Assembly (NCBI RefSeq): GCF_015207505.1
Contig: NZ_JADEWT010000049.1
Span: 1 to 44,507 of the forward strand
DNA: 44,507 bases
Direction: 5' to 3'
Source of the DNA: Tychonema sp. LEGE 06208
GTDB lineage: Bacteria > Cyanobacteriota > Cyanobacteriia > Cyanobacteriales > Microcoleaceae
The position numbers and the translations under genes were made by a program. Below, in pieces: positions 25,190 through 33,790 of this stretch. How positions within the stretch are numbered: the first letter of the stretch is position 1; each line of letters starts with the position of its first letter. Under the pieces are notes generated by a model, which worked only from the letters and a program-made list of their open reading frames with translations, was not told the origin of the DNA and ran no database searches.

Positions 25190-26398
25190 TCAAAGCGGGC
25201 GTAAATGCTCCAATATTTTGTTGTCTAAATAGTGGGAATTAATAATACTTTCCGACGTATCACACCAGCGAGCAATTACCGCAGATGGGATACCTTGCGC
25301 CAATTGTTCGCTAATAAAAGTATCCCGACAAGAATATGGAGTCGTAGGCTTGTAACCAGGTTCCCGCGTCTTGTCAGTGATAGGTACAACTATCTTGTGC
25401 CAAGCTCTTTGAGAAAAATTACTGTAGTTGATTACGTCCCCGGTAGGAGAAGAGAAAACAATTTTTTTAGAGTCAAACTGTTGCGGTCTAATTGACACTA
25501 AAAACTCTTTCAACTCATTATTGCAAGGGAATTTTCGGTGTTTGTTATTTTTACTGCCCTTACTCTCAACAGCTTTCCCCTCAATGAACTGAATACTGCC
25601 GTTGAACAAAACATAAGAACAGTCGGGCGAGATATTCCCCCAAGTCAAGCCAATAGCTTCGCTAGGACGGCAACCCGTTAAAAACCAAAACTTTACCAAT
25701 GGGTAGTATGTGTGGTAGCAGTGTCCGGGTTTATTCTTGTGAGACTCAAAAGCTTGCAGCACCAGCAACTTTTCTTCAGTAACAAAACCATTAGGGGCGG
25801 GGTCGTTTTGCCAGTTGTACTTAGGCAAATCATTAGCCATATCTTTGTAAGGACTAACAGGTAAAGTAATCAACCTATGCTTGATACCCCAACTAACAGC
25901 AGCATTTAAGTGAGTAAGAATGCGCTTAGTCATGTCCCCCGTTGTTGTCCCTAAAAGGACTTCGCGAACTTCTAGCGCTTGCAGAATATCCGAAGGACAC
26001 TTGGCTATGTGTCGCCCCAACGTAGTCTGCAAGTAATGCAAAGACTTTGGCTTGAGCGTGTTCTGCTTGTAGTTTAAATATTTGTCCCACAATTCTTGTA
26101 GCGTCAGACTTGTTGCCCCAAATTTAGCCTGGACCAGGTTACCGCTGTGTTTGTGGAGTTGGACAGGTTTGTATTTGCTTAAATCATTTGGGTCAAACAT
26201 TCCTGTAAGGATGTCAAGCTCAATCTGCTTAGCCTTGCATTCTGCGATCGCCCGGTTTTCCAAAGTATCCGGCAGACCCATGCACACAAACTTATTTTTA
26301 CCCCCGTAAAGCTCGCGAGGTAAATGAAGGCGTAGCAGACCCCGGCTTACCATCACCCCTACAGTCCCTTTTTTCCGACGCTGAGATTTGTTTACTTG
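25190..26398 (-). CDS. Tyrosine recombinase/integrase, copy 1
   Basis: This integrase has about 402 residues from ATG 26396-26398; a GTG nine codons upstream is an alternative. The N-terminal ~70 residues resemble an arm-binding domain (T-V-G-V-M-V then L-R-L-H-L-P-R). A SAM-like core-binding domain follows, then the catalytic domain with box-I Arg in G-C-R-P-S-E-A-I-G, a beta-hairpin Lys (E-S-K-G-S-K), box-II Y-S-C-R-D-T-F (Tyr and Asp replace the common His residues), and the nucleophile in S-H-Y-L-D. It lies at the att-proximal end and should integrate and excise the element at tRNA-Arg. Three arm-like GTTTCGCA repeats lie just upstream. Confidence 0.93.
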   Translation of the reverse strand, partial: QVNKSQRRKKGTVGVMVSRGLLRLHLPRELYGGKNKFVCMGLPDTLENRAIAECKAKQIELDILTGMFDPNDLSKYKPVQLHKHSGNLVQAKFGATSLTLQELWDKYLNYKQNTLKPKSLHYLQTTLGRHIAKCPSDILQALEVREVLLGTTTGDMTKRILTHLNAAVSWGIKHRLITLPVSPYKDMANDLPKYNWQNDPAPNGFVTEEKLLVLQAFESHKNKPGHCYHTYYPLVKFWFLTGCRPSEAIGLTWGNISPDCSYVLFNGSIQFIEGKAVESKGSKNNKHRKFPCNNELKEFLVSIRPQQFDSKKIVFSSPTGDVINYSNFSQRAWHKIVVPITDKTREPGYKPTTPYSCRDTFISEQLAQGIPSAVIARWCDTSESIINSHYLDNKILEHLRPL

Positions 26399-26440
26399 CA
26401 TGGTTAGGTCATTAACTCTGCACACCTACAGTACCAAATT

Positions 26441-26470
26441 GTTTCGCATTTGTTTCGCATTTGTTTCGCA
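26441..26470. promoter_or_regulatory. GTTTCGCA repeats, candidate right arm sites (copy 1)
   Basis: There are three direct copies at 26441, 26452 and 26463 with exact 11-bp spacing. They lie between the integrase start and the att core, so they may also regulate the integrase promoter. Confidence 0.65.
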
Positions 26471-26529
26471 TTTTGCATGACAAAAAACTAAGAAGCTTAC
26501 GCACAGGGTGATACAATAATTTGAGGCTA

Positions 26530-26578
26530 CTGCCTTCTAAGCAGCGAGCCGCAGGTTCAAGTCCTGCCGTACCCGTTA
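26530..26578 (+). repeat. Central att core with tRNA-Arg 3' fragment
   Basis: It is identical to the left core but preceded by element DNA, not by the 5' half of the tRNA, so it cannot encode a tRNA. It marks the junction between the tandem copies and is equivalent to attP of a circular form. Confidence 0.95.
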
Positions 26579-26649
26579 CTAAAACCTAATAGCATCAATG
26601 CTTTGAGCCGTTCTTTACCGAAAAGTAGAGGGCGGCTCAAACCTTATTT

Positions 26650-26695
26650 GTTTCGCATTTGTTTCGCATTTTGTTTCGCACAACAAATGCGAAAC
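26650..26695. promoter_or_regulatory. GTTTCGCA left arm sites, copy 2
   Basis: These are the same three direct and one inverted octamers as at 19538-19583. They lie 72 bp beyond the central att core, so in the array the left arm of copy 2 and the right arm of copy 1 flank this core as they would in a circular attP. Confidence 0.6.
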
Positions 26696-26748
26696 ACTGC
26701 CTATCTGGGTCAGAGGTGGTATCCCGGCATCCTTTCAGCAGACACGGG

Positions 26749-27063
26749 TCAACTCTCCGAGCCCAATATTTCCAAGAACGTCTCCACGTCTGCCAAGTCC
26801 GCTCTGGATTTTTTGCGCCGCGCTTTTAACTGGTTGAGCAAGTCAGCCGGTTCTGGAAAATCGGGAAAATTTTTCCTGGGTGCATCATTTTTTGATTTTT
26901 GTCTCAGGTCGGAGAGTTCTGTGTCAATTCCTCCCCGATCGCGCTGCGCTTCCTTGAGTTCTTGCTCCAACATCTGCACCTTTAGCCCCAAATCGCCGTT
27001 GCGCTCGTGTAACTGATTGAGTTCCACATCCCATTCTGCAAGTTGCTTGTTGGCCGCTTTCAA
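26749..27063 (-). CDS. Coiled-coil frame, copy 2
   Basis: The protein is identical to the frame at 19637-19951, again without an ATG and reached by the same -1 frameshift signal. The same 213-residue fusion is predicted. Confidence 0.6.
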   Translation of the reverse strand: MKAANKQLAEWDVELNQLHERNGDLGLKVQMLEQELKEAQRDRGGIDTELSDLRQKSKNDAPRKNFPDFPEPADLLNQLKARRKKSRADLADVETFLEILGSES

Positions 27064-27067
27064 TTCC

Positions 27068-27114
27068 TGCCTGAGTGATTCATCGTTGCCATCACTCAGG
27101 CACTCAATTTTCCC
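27068..27114 (-). promoter_or_regulatory. Candidate -1 frameshift signal, copy 2
   Basis: The slippery GGGAAAA (27114-27108) and 12-bp stem (27102-27068) are unchanged from copy 1. Confidence 0.65.
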
Positions 27115-27389
27115 AAGCGTTCTTCAATCCCTGCTAATTTAGTGGCTAGCAGTGTGTCTAGCTTACTATCTAGCAATTTGTCTAGCACTGGTTGAATGTC
27201 CGAAATTTCGGACACTTGTGTTTGAGGTTGGATTGTTGGCGCTGATATTGCCTGGTTGGCCGCTTGCTCTAAGGTGCGGATTACCCAAGCATTGACGCTC
27301 AAACCCTCTGCTGCTGCAACATTTTTAATGGTTTCGAGCAAGTCTCGGCGACCGTCTAATCTCAAGTTAAGCTGGCATCTGTCTGTCAT
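27096..27389 (-). CDS. Ribbon-helix-helix-like regulator RHH-1, copy 2
   Basis: The 97 residues are identical to copy 1, with the same TGTCTAG repeats upstream (27403-27504). A second source of the same repressor would double the dose and could silence both copies jointly. Confidence 0.7.
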   Translation of the reverse strand: MTDRCQLNLRLDGRRDLLETIKNVAAAEGLSVNAWVIRTLEQAANQAISAPTIQPQTQVSEISDIQPVLDKLLDSKLDTLLATKLAGIEERLGKLSA

Positions 27390-27402
27390 GTTTAGTACCT
27401 GT

Positions 27403-27504
27403 CTAGTGGTCGTTTAGCTAAATACTAGCACTTTGTTTAGTGGTTGTCTAGTTAAATACTAGCACTTTGTTTAGTGGTTGTCTAGTTGGATGCTAGCACT
27501 CTGT
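27403..27504. repeat. Three 34-bp direct repeats, copy 2
   Basis: This array is identical to the one at 20291-20392, upstream of the second RHH-1 gene. Confidence 0.75.
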
Positions 27505-27508
27505 CTAG

Positions 27509-27796
27509 CTAGTCAACCTTCAGTTTTTCCAGACGTTCTTCAATGACAGCTATCCGTTTAATTAGTGTGGCAAGACGATCGGATATAAGTATGTCTACAC
27601 TTTCGGCGGCTACTGTAGACACGAGGTTAGTGTCACTTTCTTTAGACAGCGTGGTAGACGTGCCTGAGACTTCCTTGAGAATGCGTTGTGCAGCTTGATT
27701 AACCGACTCACCGTCTAATCTCTGAGCTTCTATCCAATTCAGGAAGTGACCGGAAGCTCTAAACGATACGACTTGACTTTGACTCATTGTAGACAT
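27509..27796 (-). CDS. Ribbon-helix-helix-like regulator RHH-2, copy 2
   Basis: It is the same as copy 1 except for Thr instead of Pro in D-R-L-A-T-L, outside the predicted DNA-binding region. The start again lies inside a TGTAGACA site. Confidence 0.65.
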   Translation of the reverse strand: MSTMSQSQVVSFRASGHFLNWIEAQRLDGESVNQAAQRILKEVSGTSTTLSKESDTNLVSTVAAESVDILISDRLATLIKRIAVIEERLEKLKVD

Positions 27797-27871
27797 CTGT
27801 ATACAGTATTTGTCTACAATAACTGATAGCTGTCTACACTGTCAACAATTTGTCTACAAAATTTGTAGACA
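27788..27871. promoter_or_regulatory. TGTCTACA/TGTAGACA operator cluster, copy 2
   Basis: These are the same five octamers, in the same positions relative to RHH-2, as at 20676-20759. Confidence 0.7.
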
Positions 27872-27875
27872 TAAA

Positions 27876-27897
27876 AATCCCCCAGTTAAGGGGGATG
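27876..27897 (-). terminator. Intrinsic terminator of primase-helicase, copy 2
   Basis: It has the same ATCCCCC-loop-GGGGGAT stem and T-run as at 20764-20785. Confidence 0.8.
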
Positions 27898-27925
27898 GGT
27901 TTAGCCGTCAACAGTCAGGCAGCGG

Positions 27926-30640
27926 CTAAATTTTCCGCAGGTTACAGAAGAGCATTGAGATTACCCGTCCGCCCTTCATGCCTTCGCGCTCTTGCCAGTC
28001 AACCTTGCAACTGATGCTCGTGTGAATCTCGACGATGCGGCCGTGCCAGTTGTAGCTAATATCCTCTGGATTGTTGCCAGCCACTTTGTCTCCAACTCTG
28101 AATGCTTTGAGCGGGTCAGAGCAGGGAATGCCGGTGAGTAGTTCTACCAGTTTTTGCTTGTCGGAGACAGAGAGTTTGGAGAACGAATTGCAAAATTCCA
28201 AAAGAGTTGGATTTTCATCGCAACCATCGCAACCTTGGCTCTGGCTAAGGGTTTCATCGCAACCGTCAAGACAACCGAGTTGCGATGGCAGTTGCGATGA
28301 AACCCTCTCTGTGCAAGGGGGTTGCGATGGTTGCGATGAATTCACAAGTTTCAATCCAAAAATAAATTTGTGACCTTTTCGTTCCTGAGTATCAACCCGC
28401 CGCTCAATCTTGGGGAATAATTCCCGCAAGCGCAAATACAAATCTTGAGACTTCTTCACTGGTGAGTCATAGGGCGATTCAGCTTCCCACGACTTTTTAG
28501 TTTTTTTACCGGAGTCATCAACAGTCAGCCACCCATTCTCCAAATACCAGTCCTCCAACATTTCATAAAGGTCTCCAATGTAAACCTTGCCCTCTGGGTT
28601 GAATTCCAATCCAACCTCACGAGCAAACTGCCACAAGTGCCGGCTTTCTTCCTGAGCTTCCCGCATCGCCTCACGAGTCGCCTTGTAGTCAATACCCTCA
28701 GCCAGCAACAGCGGCATCCGCTCCAACATCTTGTTAAGCATCGCCGGCGCAATCCGCTCCAGAATAAAGTCCGGGTCATCCTTAAAACGCGGGTCAGCCT
28801 CTAACTCACCCTGAGACGGGTCAGCGCCGCGCTTGTAAGTTTTCTTAAAGCTCAGGATGCCGTAGCGGTCATCAATAGCAGCCGTCCCCCCGGTGATAGA
28901 CGGTAGCTTGTTGCAGTTGGCTAAGAAAATCGCAGCAGGCTTGTATTCGTAGCTATCCTTACCTTTGCGCTCAATATCAAGAGGGTCGCCTGTGATGAAC
29001 TGCTTAAGACTTTGAAGAGCGTCGAGACTCACATTTGAAGCATTCTCAGAAGCCCAATTGCAGACACCGCCCTCAATGGTAGCCAGTGCAAATTTACGTC
29101 CACCGTCATAAGACTTGAAGTCCGACAGTGACTTCCCAGTCATCCCCCGCCCAAAGACAGCAGCCAACACGGCCCGCAGCGTATCTTTGCCGTTAGACCC
29201 CTCGCCGTAGCACAGCAAGCCCTTGACTCCCTTACCAGTCAGCTTTGACCGCACCAATTTCAAATTCAACGCAGCAGCAGCAGTCCGCAGAAATATCTCG
29301 CGCTGTGCCGGCTCCAAACATTCCAAAAGGCGATCGCAATCGGCGCTATCAACATCAGGCTTATACTCGCTCCCGACGTAGGTATAGACCTGGTTAGGGT
29401 CATGTGGCACAAGCGAGTGAGAGCCATCAGGATTAATCCTCACTACCCCGTTAGAGCAGTTCAAACCGTCAGGATTTATCTTGTTGGGGTCAACGGCGCT
29501 CCGATCAATAACCCACTTGAGAACCTCGGCTACGTTACTAGACTTGGCTCGGTTGTTGACCCAAACACCCTTTACCTTTTCCGCGTAGGTATTAAGCCAG
29601 TCACCGATACGACGTTTTTCTTCGGATTCCGAGCGCAATTGGTAGTGACTGCCGACATAGTGATAAAGCTGACCTCCAATAGATTTCCAGTGACCGTCTG
29701 AGTAAAGTGCAGCCTCTGCCTTCTGTACGAAGTTTTGGAGTGCAGTCGGCGCTGTGTCTAGGATGTAGTCCCCTTTAATACTGTCATACTTCTGGCATAC
29801 TACATCTTCTCGCGTACGCGGGTGAGGAGTTAAAGAAATATTAGGGTTTGAAATGTCAATTTTGCGATCGCTTTTTTTAAGCTGTTTTTCCCATTTGACT
29901 AGGGTTGGCGCGTCCGCTACAGATTCCTTGAAAGCGTCAGCACCGTTAGCTTTGATGAAATCATCCATCCCTTTGAATTTGGTATCCCAAACCGTGATGT
30001 GTACCTCACAGCCATGCTCTGCCAGCAAGCGGCCAAACTTCAAAATGGCTGCACGGCAAGATGAATTGGCTGCGTAGTCAGAGTCAAAGTCTATGTAATG
30101 AACAGTTTCAGGTTGCGCCCAGTTTTCAACCTCTTTTGCCAACTGCCCGTCTTTGCCCCAATTCCAAACTCCTGTCAAAGCAATGGTTGCTAAGCCGATG
30201 CTCAGTCCAGAGCCAGCCTTTTTAACCCCTTCTGTCCAGTGCCGGGGAACAGAGAGGTCGTTGCGAGTCTTGAGCCAGTAATCTCTGTCTGGCATGGCTA
30301 GGAAGATTGCGTCGGGTTCCATTCCTGATGCTGTTAGGTACTTACGCGGTTTTTGCCCTTCTGGTTGATGCGGTTTGTCTGGCTTGCCCTGGCCGTAGCG
30401 GTTCCCTGTTTTTACCCCAGTGCGCCAATTGATGCTGCGGCACCACCAACCACCTGTTTTGATTGGTTCTTTGGGCTGGATGCGTTCGTTGAGTTCTTTG
30501 GCCGTCAGCGATTCGATATTGAGACGGGCGATCGCTTCTGATACGGCTGAACCTTCAACCCACTCGGCGAGGTGTTTGGGGCTGATGAAGGTTGAATTTT
30601 GAGATGCAGAATTTGACCCAGTGGGGTATGATGAATTCAT
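27926..30640 (-). CDS. Primase-helicase, copy 2
   Basis: The 904-residue protein appears identical to the one at 20814-23528, with DUF3854/TOPRIM-like and D5/SF3 helicase domains intact. No difference was seen across its length. Confidence 0.88.
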   Translation of the reverse strand: MNSSYPTGSNSASQNSTFISPKHLAEWVEGSAVSEAIARLNIESLTAKELNERIQPKEPIKTGGWWCRSINWRTGVKTGNRYGQGKPDKPHQPEGQKPRKYLTASGMEPDAIFLAMPDRDYWLKTRNDLSVPRHWTEGVKKAGSGLSIGLATIALTGVWNWGKDGQLAKEVENWAQPETVHYIDFDSDYAANSSCRAAILKFGRLLAEHGCEVHITVWDTKFKGMDDFIKANGADAFKESVADAPTLVKWEKQLKKSDRKIDISNPNISLTPHPRTREDVVCQKYDSIKGDYILDTAPTALQNFVQKAEAALYSDGHWKSIGGQLYHYVGSHYQLRSESEEKRRIGDWLNTYAEKVKGVWVNNRAKSSNVAEVLKWVIDRSAVDPNKINPDGLNCSNGVVRINPDGSHSLVPHDPNQVYTYVGSEYKPDVDSADCDRLLECLEPAQREIFLRTAAAALNLKLVRSKLTGKGVKGLLCYGEGSNGKDTLRAVLAAVFGRGMTGKSLSDFKSYDGGRKFALATIEGGVCNWASENASNVSLDALQSLKQFITGDPLDIERKGKDSYEYKPAAIFLANCNKLPSITGGTAAIDDRYGILSFKKTYKRGADPSQGELEADPRFKDDPDFILERIAPAMLNKMLERMPLLLAEGIDYKATREAMREAQEESRHLWQFAREVGLEFNPEGKVYIGDLYEMLEDWYLENGWLTVDDSGKKTKKSWEAESPYDSPVKKSQDLYLRLRELFPKIERRVDTQERKGHKFIFGLKLVNSSQPSQPPCTERVSSQLPSQLGCLDGCDETLSQSQGCDGCDENPTLLEFCNSFSKLSVSDKQKLVELLTGIPCSDPLKAFRVGDKVAGNNPEDISYNWHGRIVEIHTSISCKVDWQEREGMKGGRVISMLFCNLRKI

Positions 30641-31503
30641 GAGTGTACCGCCCTAAAAAGCGGGTTTAGTACCAAAAGACTGCTGCAACACTGGGTTCCA
30701 ATCAGAGGCAGCGGTTTTTTGGCGTTTACTTTTTTGAAAAATTGAAAGCTTAAATGGAACCAGCTTGTATCGCCATGCAAAATCAAGCATCAAAGGAATG
30801 CGTTTTGCTTGCGATAAAAAGCCAGTCACCTCGTGCAAATGAGAGTCCAGCTTACCTCTGGTGGGTCGTATGCACTCACGGCGCTTATCACCGGGCCGTC
30901 TGTTTACCGGGTTTTAACCCGCCCTTCCTAGCAACCTACTTTGGGAGATTCCCGAACCCATTCGTCGCCATCGACCGCGACAGATTCGCCTACTCTTTCT
31001 CTTGTCAAAGCATTTCTTGGGCTGCCTACCGGATGCACCTCAATTGCTCAAGGCTAGAGTCCCACCAATTTAAATCCTACATCTTGCCGAAAAGTTGCGG
31101 CTATTTTTCCGAAGTTCCGGCGGAATCTGTGCAACTTCGGCAGAGCTTGCTAGCGGAACATCGGAAAAATCCCGCTAGATAAACCCAGGAGCTTAAAGAA
31201 GGAATCAAGTAATCAGAAAACATATCAAAATAGATGATAAATTGTTTGTTATCTATTTTTTGCTATTTTTCAACTAACATTATCTATTAAGCTTTTTTTC
31301 TACTTGTTAAAGAGTGTACCGGGTATTACTCAGTTCCGGTTGCCTGCGGCGCCTTAAATTCTAGAGGCACGGCCGGGGGGGGCGGGCCATAAACCAGCTC
31401 CCCCCCCGGCCCGCGTTTTCACTTTTCCTCTTCCTCCTGTTGACTAACAGCTCGCGGGCGATATTGCCAGCAGTTAAAGCACAAGCAATCGCAGCCGTTA
31501 AGC
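30641..31503. other. Element spacer with candidate origin, copy 2
   Basis: It has the same structures as 23529-24391: cruciform block (31091-31178), A/T-rich tract with TATCTATT repeats (31215-31302) and G/C-rich hairpin (31371-31412). Two origins would be present in the tandem array. Confidence 0.45.
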
Positions 31504-31770
31504 TTAGCCCCCTGCAAGGTTTTGTGAATGTCTAGCTTTTGGTCTAGTGCTGCTAGTGGTGTCTACAAAAGCGTCTACACTATCTAGTATTGTGTCTAGC
31601 ACTGTGTCTAGCGACTCGCTATCAACTAGGTAAAGTTCTAGCAGCGCTTCCCAAGTAGCAGTCTTGGAAAGCTTCCCGAACTGCTTAGCGTCTTCGTTGG
31701 TGAAACCACAGGCAAAAGCCAGAGCCTTGAGTTGGTCAATCCGCCGACAACTAGCAGCAGGTTTAGTCAT
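31504..31770 (-). CDS. Unknown small element protein A, copy 2
   Basis: It is identical to 24392-24658, including the TGTCTAG/TGTCTAC cluster in its 3' coding end and the 8-bp overlap with the preceding gene. Confidence 0.6.
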   Translation of the reverse strand: MTKPAASCRRIDQLKALAFACGFTNEDAKQFGKLSKTATWEALLELYLVDSESLDTVLDTILDSVDAFVDTTSSTRPKARHSQNLAGG

Positions 31771-32107
31771 TCCCGCCCCCAGCACTAGCGGCCAAAATGA
31801 ATTTGATTGATTGCAAAGCTTCCTCTAATCCATCTGCAAGCTCCTCACTCGCGTCGGGCCAAGTGTCCGTCCATACGCCCAGTAGATTAAGGGCTTTACC
31901 GTTTTCGGGGTTGTCCAGACTGGCAAGGTAGTTCTTTGTGGCAAACACAAAAATATCGTTGTCGCACAAATACTTAAAATTGGCGCTGCACCCATTCAGC
32001 AAGGCAAAAATGTGCTCAAGGGTTGCGCGGTCAATAGTAACTGTCTCTTTCGCCTTAAACGTAAAGAGTTGCGATCGTCCGCAAAGACAATCGTCTGAAA
32101 ATGTCAT
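31763..32107 (-). CDS. Unknown small element protein B, copy 2
   Basis: It is identical to 24651-24995. No family is recognised. Confidence 0.6.
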   Translation of the reverse strand: MTFSDDCLCGRSQLFTFKAKETVTIDRATLEHIFALLNGCSANFKYLCDNDIFVFATKNYLASLDNPENGKALNLLGVWTDTWPDASEELADGLEEALQSIKFILAASAGGGND

Positions 32108-32301
32108 AATTATTCGGCTCCAAACGTTCCAACACAACGATTTGGGGAAGTCGTGGTTTGGCTAGCATTGTCAGTGCTCGTCAACCGCGCATCAATCTTC
32201 CTTAGTTACTCACGATTGCAGACTTACACTTCCTTGTCAACACAGGGACTGTAAAGTTTTGTTTCGCAAAAGTTGCCCCTAGAATCAACATCCTAACAGC
32301 A

Positions 32302-33510
32302 TCAAAGCGGGCGTAAATGCTCCAATATTTTGTTGTCTAAATAGTGGGAATTAATAATACTTTCCGACGTATCACACCAGCGAGCAATTACCGCAGATGG
32401 GATACCTTGCGCCAATTGTTCGCTAATAAAAGTATCCCGACAAGAATATGGAGTCGTAGGCTTGTAACCAGGTTCCCGCGTCTTGTCAGTGATAGGTACA
32501 ACTATCTTGTGCCAAGCTCTTTGAGAAAAATTACTGTAGTTGATTACGTCCCCGGTAGGAGAAGAGAAAACAATTTTTTTAGAGTCAAACTGTTGCGGTC
32601 TAATTGACACTAAAAACTCTTTCAACTCATTATTGCAAGGGAATTTTCGGTGTTTGTTATTTTTACTGCCCTTACTCTCAACAGCTTTCCCCTCAATGAA
32701 CTGAATACTGCCGTTGAACAAAACATAAGAACAGTAGGGCGAGATATTCCCCCAAGTCAAGACAATAGCTTCGCTAGGACGGCAACCCGTTAAAAACCAA
32801 AACTTTACCAATGGGTAGTATGTGTGGTAACAGTGTCCGGGTTTATTCTTGTGAGACTCAAAAGCTTGCAGCACCAGCAACTTTTCTTCAGTAACAAAAC
32901 CATTAGGGGCGGGGTCGTTTTGCCAGTTGTACTTAGGCAAATCATTAGCCATATCTTTGTAAGGACTAACAGGTAAAGTAATCAACCTATGCTTGATACC
33001 CCAACTAACAGCAGCATTTAAGTGAGTAAGAATGCGCTTAGTCATGTCCCCCGTTGTTGTCCCTAAAAGGACTTCGCGAACTTCTAGCGCTTGCAGAATA
33101 TCCGAAGGACACTTGGCTATGTGTCGCCCCAACGTAGTCTGCAAGTAATGCAAAGACTTTGGCTTGAGCGTGTTCTGCTTGTAGTTTAAATATTTGTCCC
33201 ACAATTCTTGTAGCGTCAGACTTGTTGCCCCAAATTTAGCCTGGACCAGGTTACCGCTGTGTTTGTGGAGTTGGACAGGTTTGTATTTGCTTAAATCATT
33301 TGGGTCAAACATTCCTGTAAGGATGTCAAGCTCAATCTGCTTAGCCTTGCATTCTGCGATCGCCCGGTTTTCCAAAGTATCCGGCAGACCCATGCACACA
33401 AACTTATTTTTACCCCCGTAAAGCTCGCGAGGTAAATGAAGGCGTAGCAGACCCCGGCTTACCATCACCCCTACAGTCCCTTTTTTCCGACGCTGAGATT
33501 TGTTTACTTG
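32302..33510 (-). CDS. Tyrosine recombinase/integrase, copy 2 (variant)
   Basis: It matches copy 1 except for two amino-acid changes close together after the box-I Arg: Gly to Val in S-E-A-I-(G/V)-L-T-W and Asp to Tyr in I-S-P-(D/Y)-C-S. There is one silent change. All catalytic residues remain. Gly at the first position is typical of the family, so activity of this copy may be reduced. Assembly error is an alternative. Confidence 0.9.
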   Translation of the reverse strand, partial: QVNKSQRRKKGTVGVMVSRGLLRLHLPRELYGGKNKFVCMGLPDTLENRAIAECKAKQIELDILTGMFDPNDLSKYKPVQLHKHSGNLVQAKFGATSLTLQELWDKYLNYKQNTLKPKSLHYLQTTLGRHIAKCPSDILQALEVREVLLGTTTGDMTKRILTHLNAAVSWGIKHRLITLPVSPYKDMANDLPKYNWQNDPAPNGFVTEEKLLVLQAFESHKNKPGHCYHTYYPLVKFWFLTGCRPSEAIVLTWGNISPYCSYVLFNGSIQFIEGKAVESKGSKNNKHRKFPCNNELKEFLVSIRPQQFDSKKIVFSSPTGDVINYSNFSQRAWHKIVVPITDKTREPGYKPTTPYSCRDTFISEQLAQGIPSAVIARWCDTSESIINSHYLDNKILEHLRPL

Positions 33511-33552
33511 CATGGTTAGGTCATTAACTCTGCACACCTACAGTACCAAATT

Positions 33553-33582
33553 GTTTCGCATTTGTTTCGCATTTGTTTCGCA
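33553..33582. promoter_or_regulatory. GTTTCGCA right arm sites, copy 2
   Basis: These are three direct octamers 11 bp apart between the second integrase and the right att core, identical to those at 26441-26470. Confidence 0.65.
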
Positions 33583-33641
33583 TTTTGCATGACAAAAAAC
33601 TAAGAAGCTTACGCACAGGGTGATACAATAATTTGAGGCTA

Positions 33642-33690
33642 CTGCCTTCTAAGCAGCGAGCCGCAGGTTCAAGTCCTGCCGTACCCGTTA
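33642..33690 (+). repeat. Right att core with tRNA-Arg 3' fragment
   Basis: This is the third identical 49-bp copy. It marks the junction with host DNA. Sequence to its right diverges from the element but remains similar to the element's left end. Confidence 0.95.
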
Positions 33691-33790
33691 AAACAACACT
33701 ATACACAGTAATACTTTCAGCCGTTTTTGATTTGAATGGCGAGACTGGTTCAAACCTTATTTGTCCTGCATTTGTTCCGAATTCGGTCAT
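33691..33790. mobile_element. Remnant resembling the element's left end
   Basis: Aligned with 19467-19570, this host flank shares CAGCCGTT versus GAGCCGTT, TCAAACCTTATTTGT, and TGCATTTGTTCCGA in place of CGCATTTGTTTCGCA. Spacing is nearly conserved across about 95 bp. It looks like a decayed left arm of an earlier, related insertion at the same tRNA. Confidence 0.6.

Larger units (their letters stand above)
19418..26529 (-). mobile_element. Integrative element, copy 1 (7,112 bp)
   Basis: The unit runs from the att core inside tRNA-Arg to the next identical core. All its evident genes are on the minus strand. In transcription order they are the tyrosine integrase, two small unknown genes, the primase-helicase, two RHH-like regulators and the coiled-coil frame. 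The copy starting at 26530 repeats it exactly apart from four substitutions I could see. There are no capsid, terminase, relaxase or obvious cargo genes. A self-replicating integrative element or phage satellite is the likeliest class. Confidence 0.9.
26530..33641 (-). mobile_element. Integrative element, copy 2 (7,112 bp)
   Basis: This is a direct repeat of 19418-26529 with the same gene content. By eye I found four substitutions: 27568 (G in copy 1 to T), 32736 (C to A), 32762 (C to A) and 32830 (G to A), the last three within 95 bp of the integrase. The near-identity implies recent tandem integration, re-replication or ongoing homogenisation. Confidence 0.9.

Noticed and set aside
33524-33790. 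88-codon minus-strand frame containing G-T-A-G-L-E-P-A-A-R-C
   Set aside because: It is the translation of the antisense of the tRNA-Arg fragment and att region, a well-known false gene pattern.
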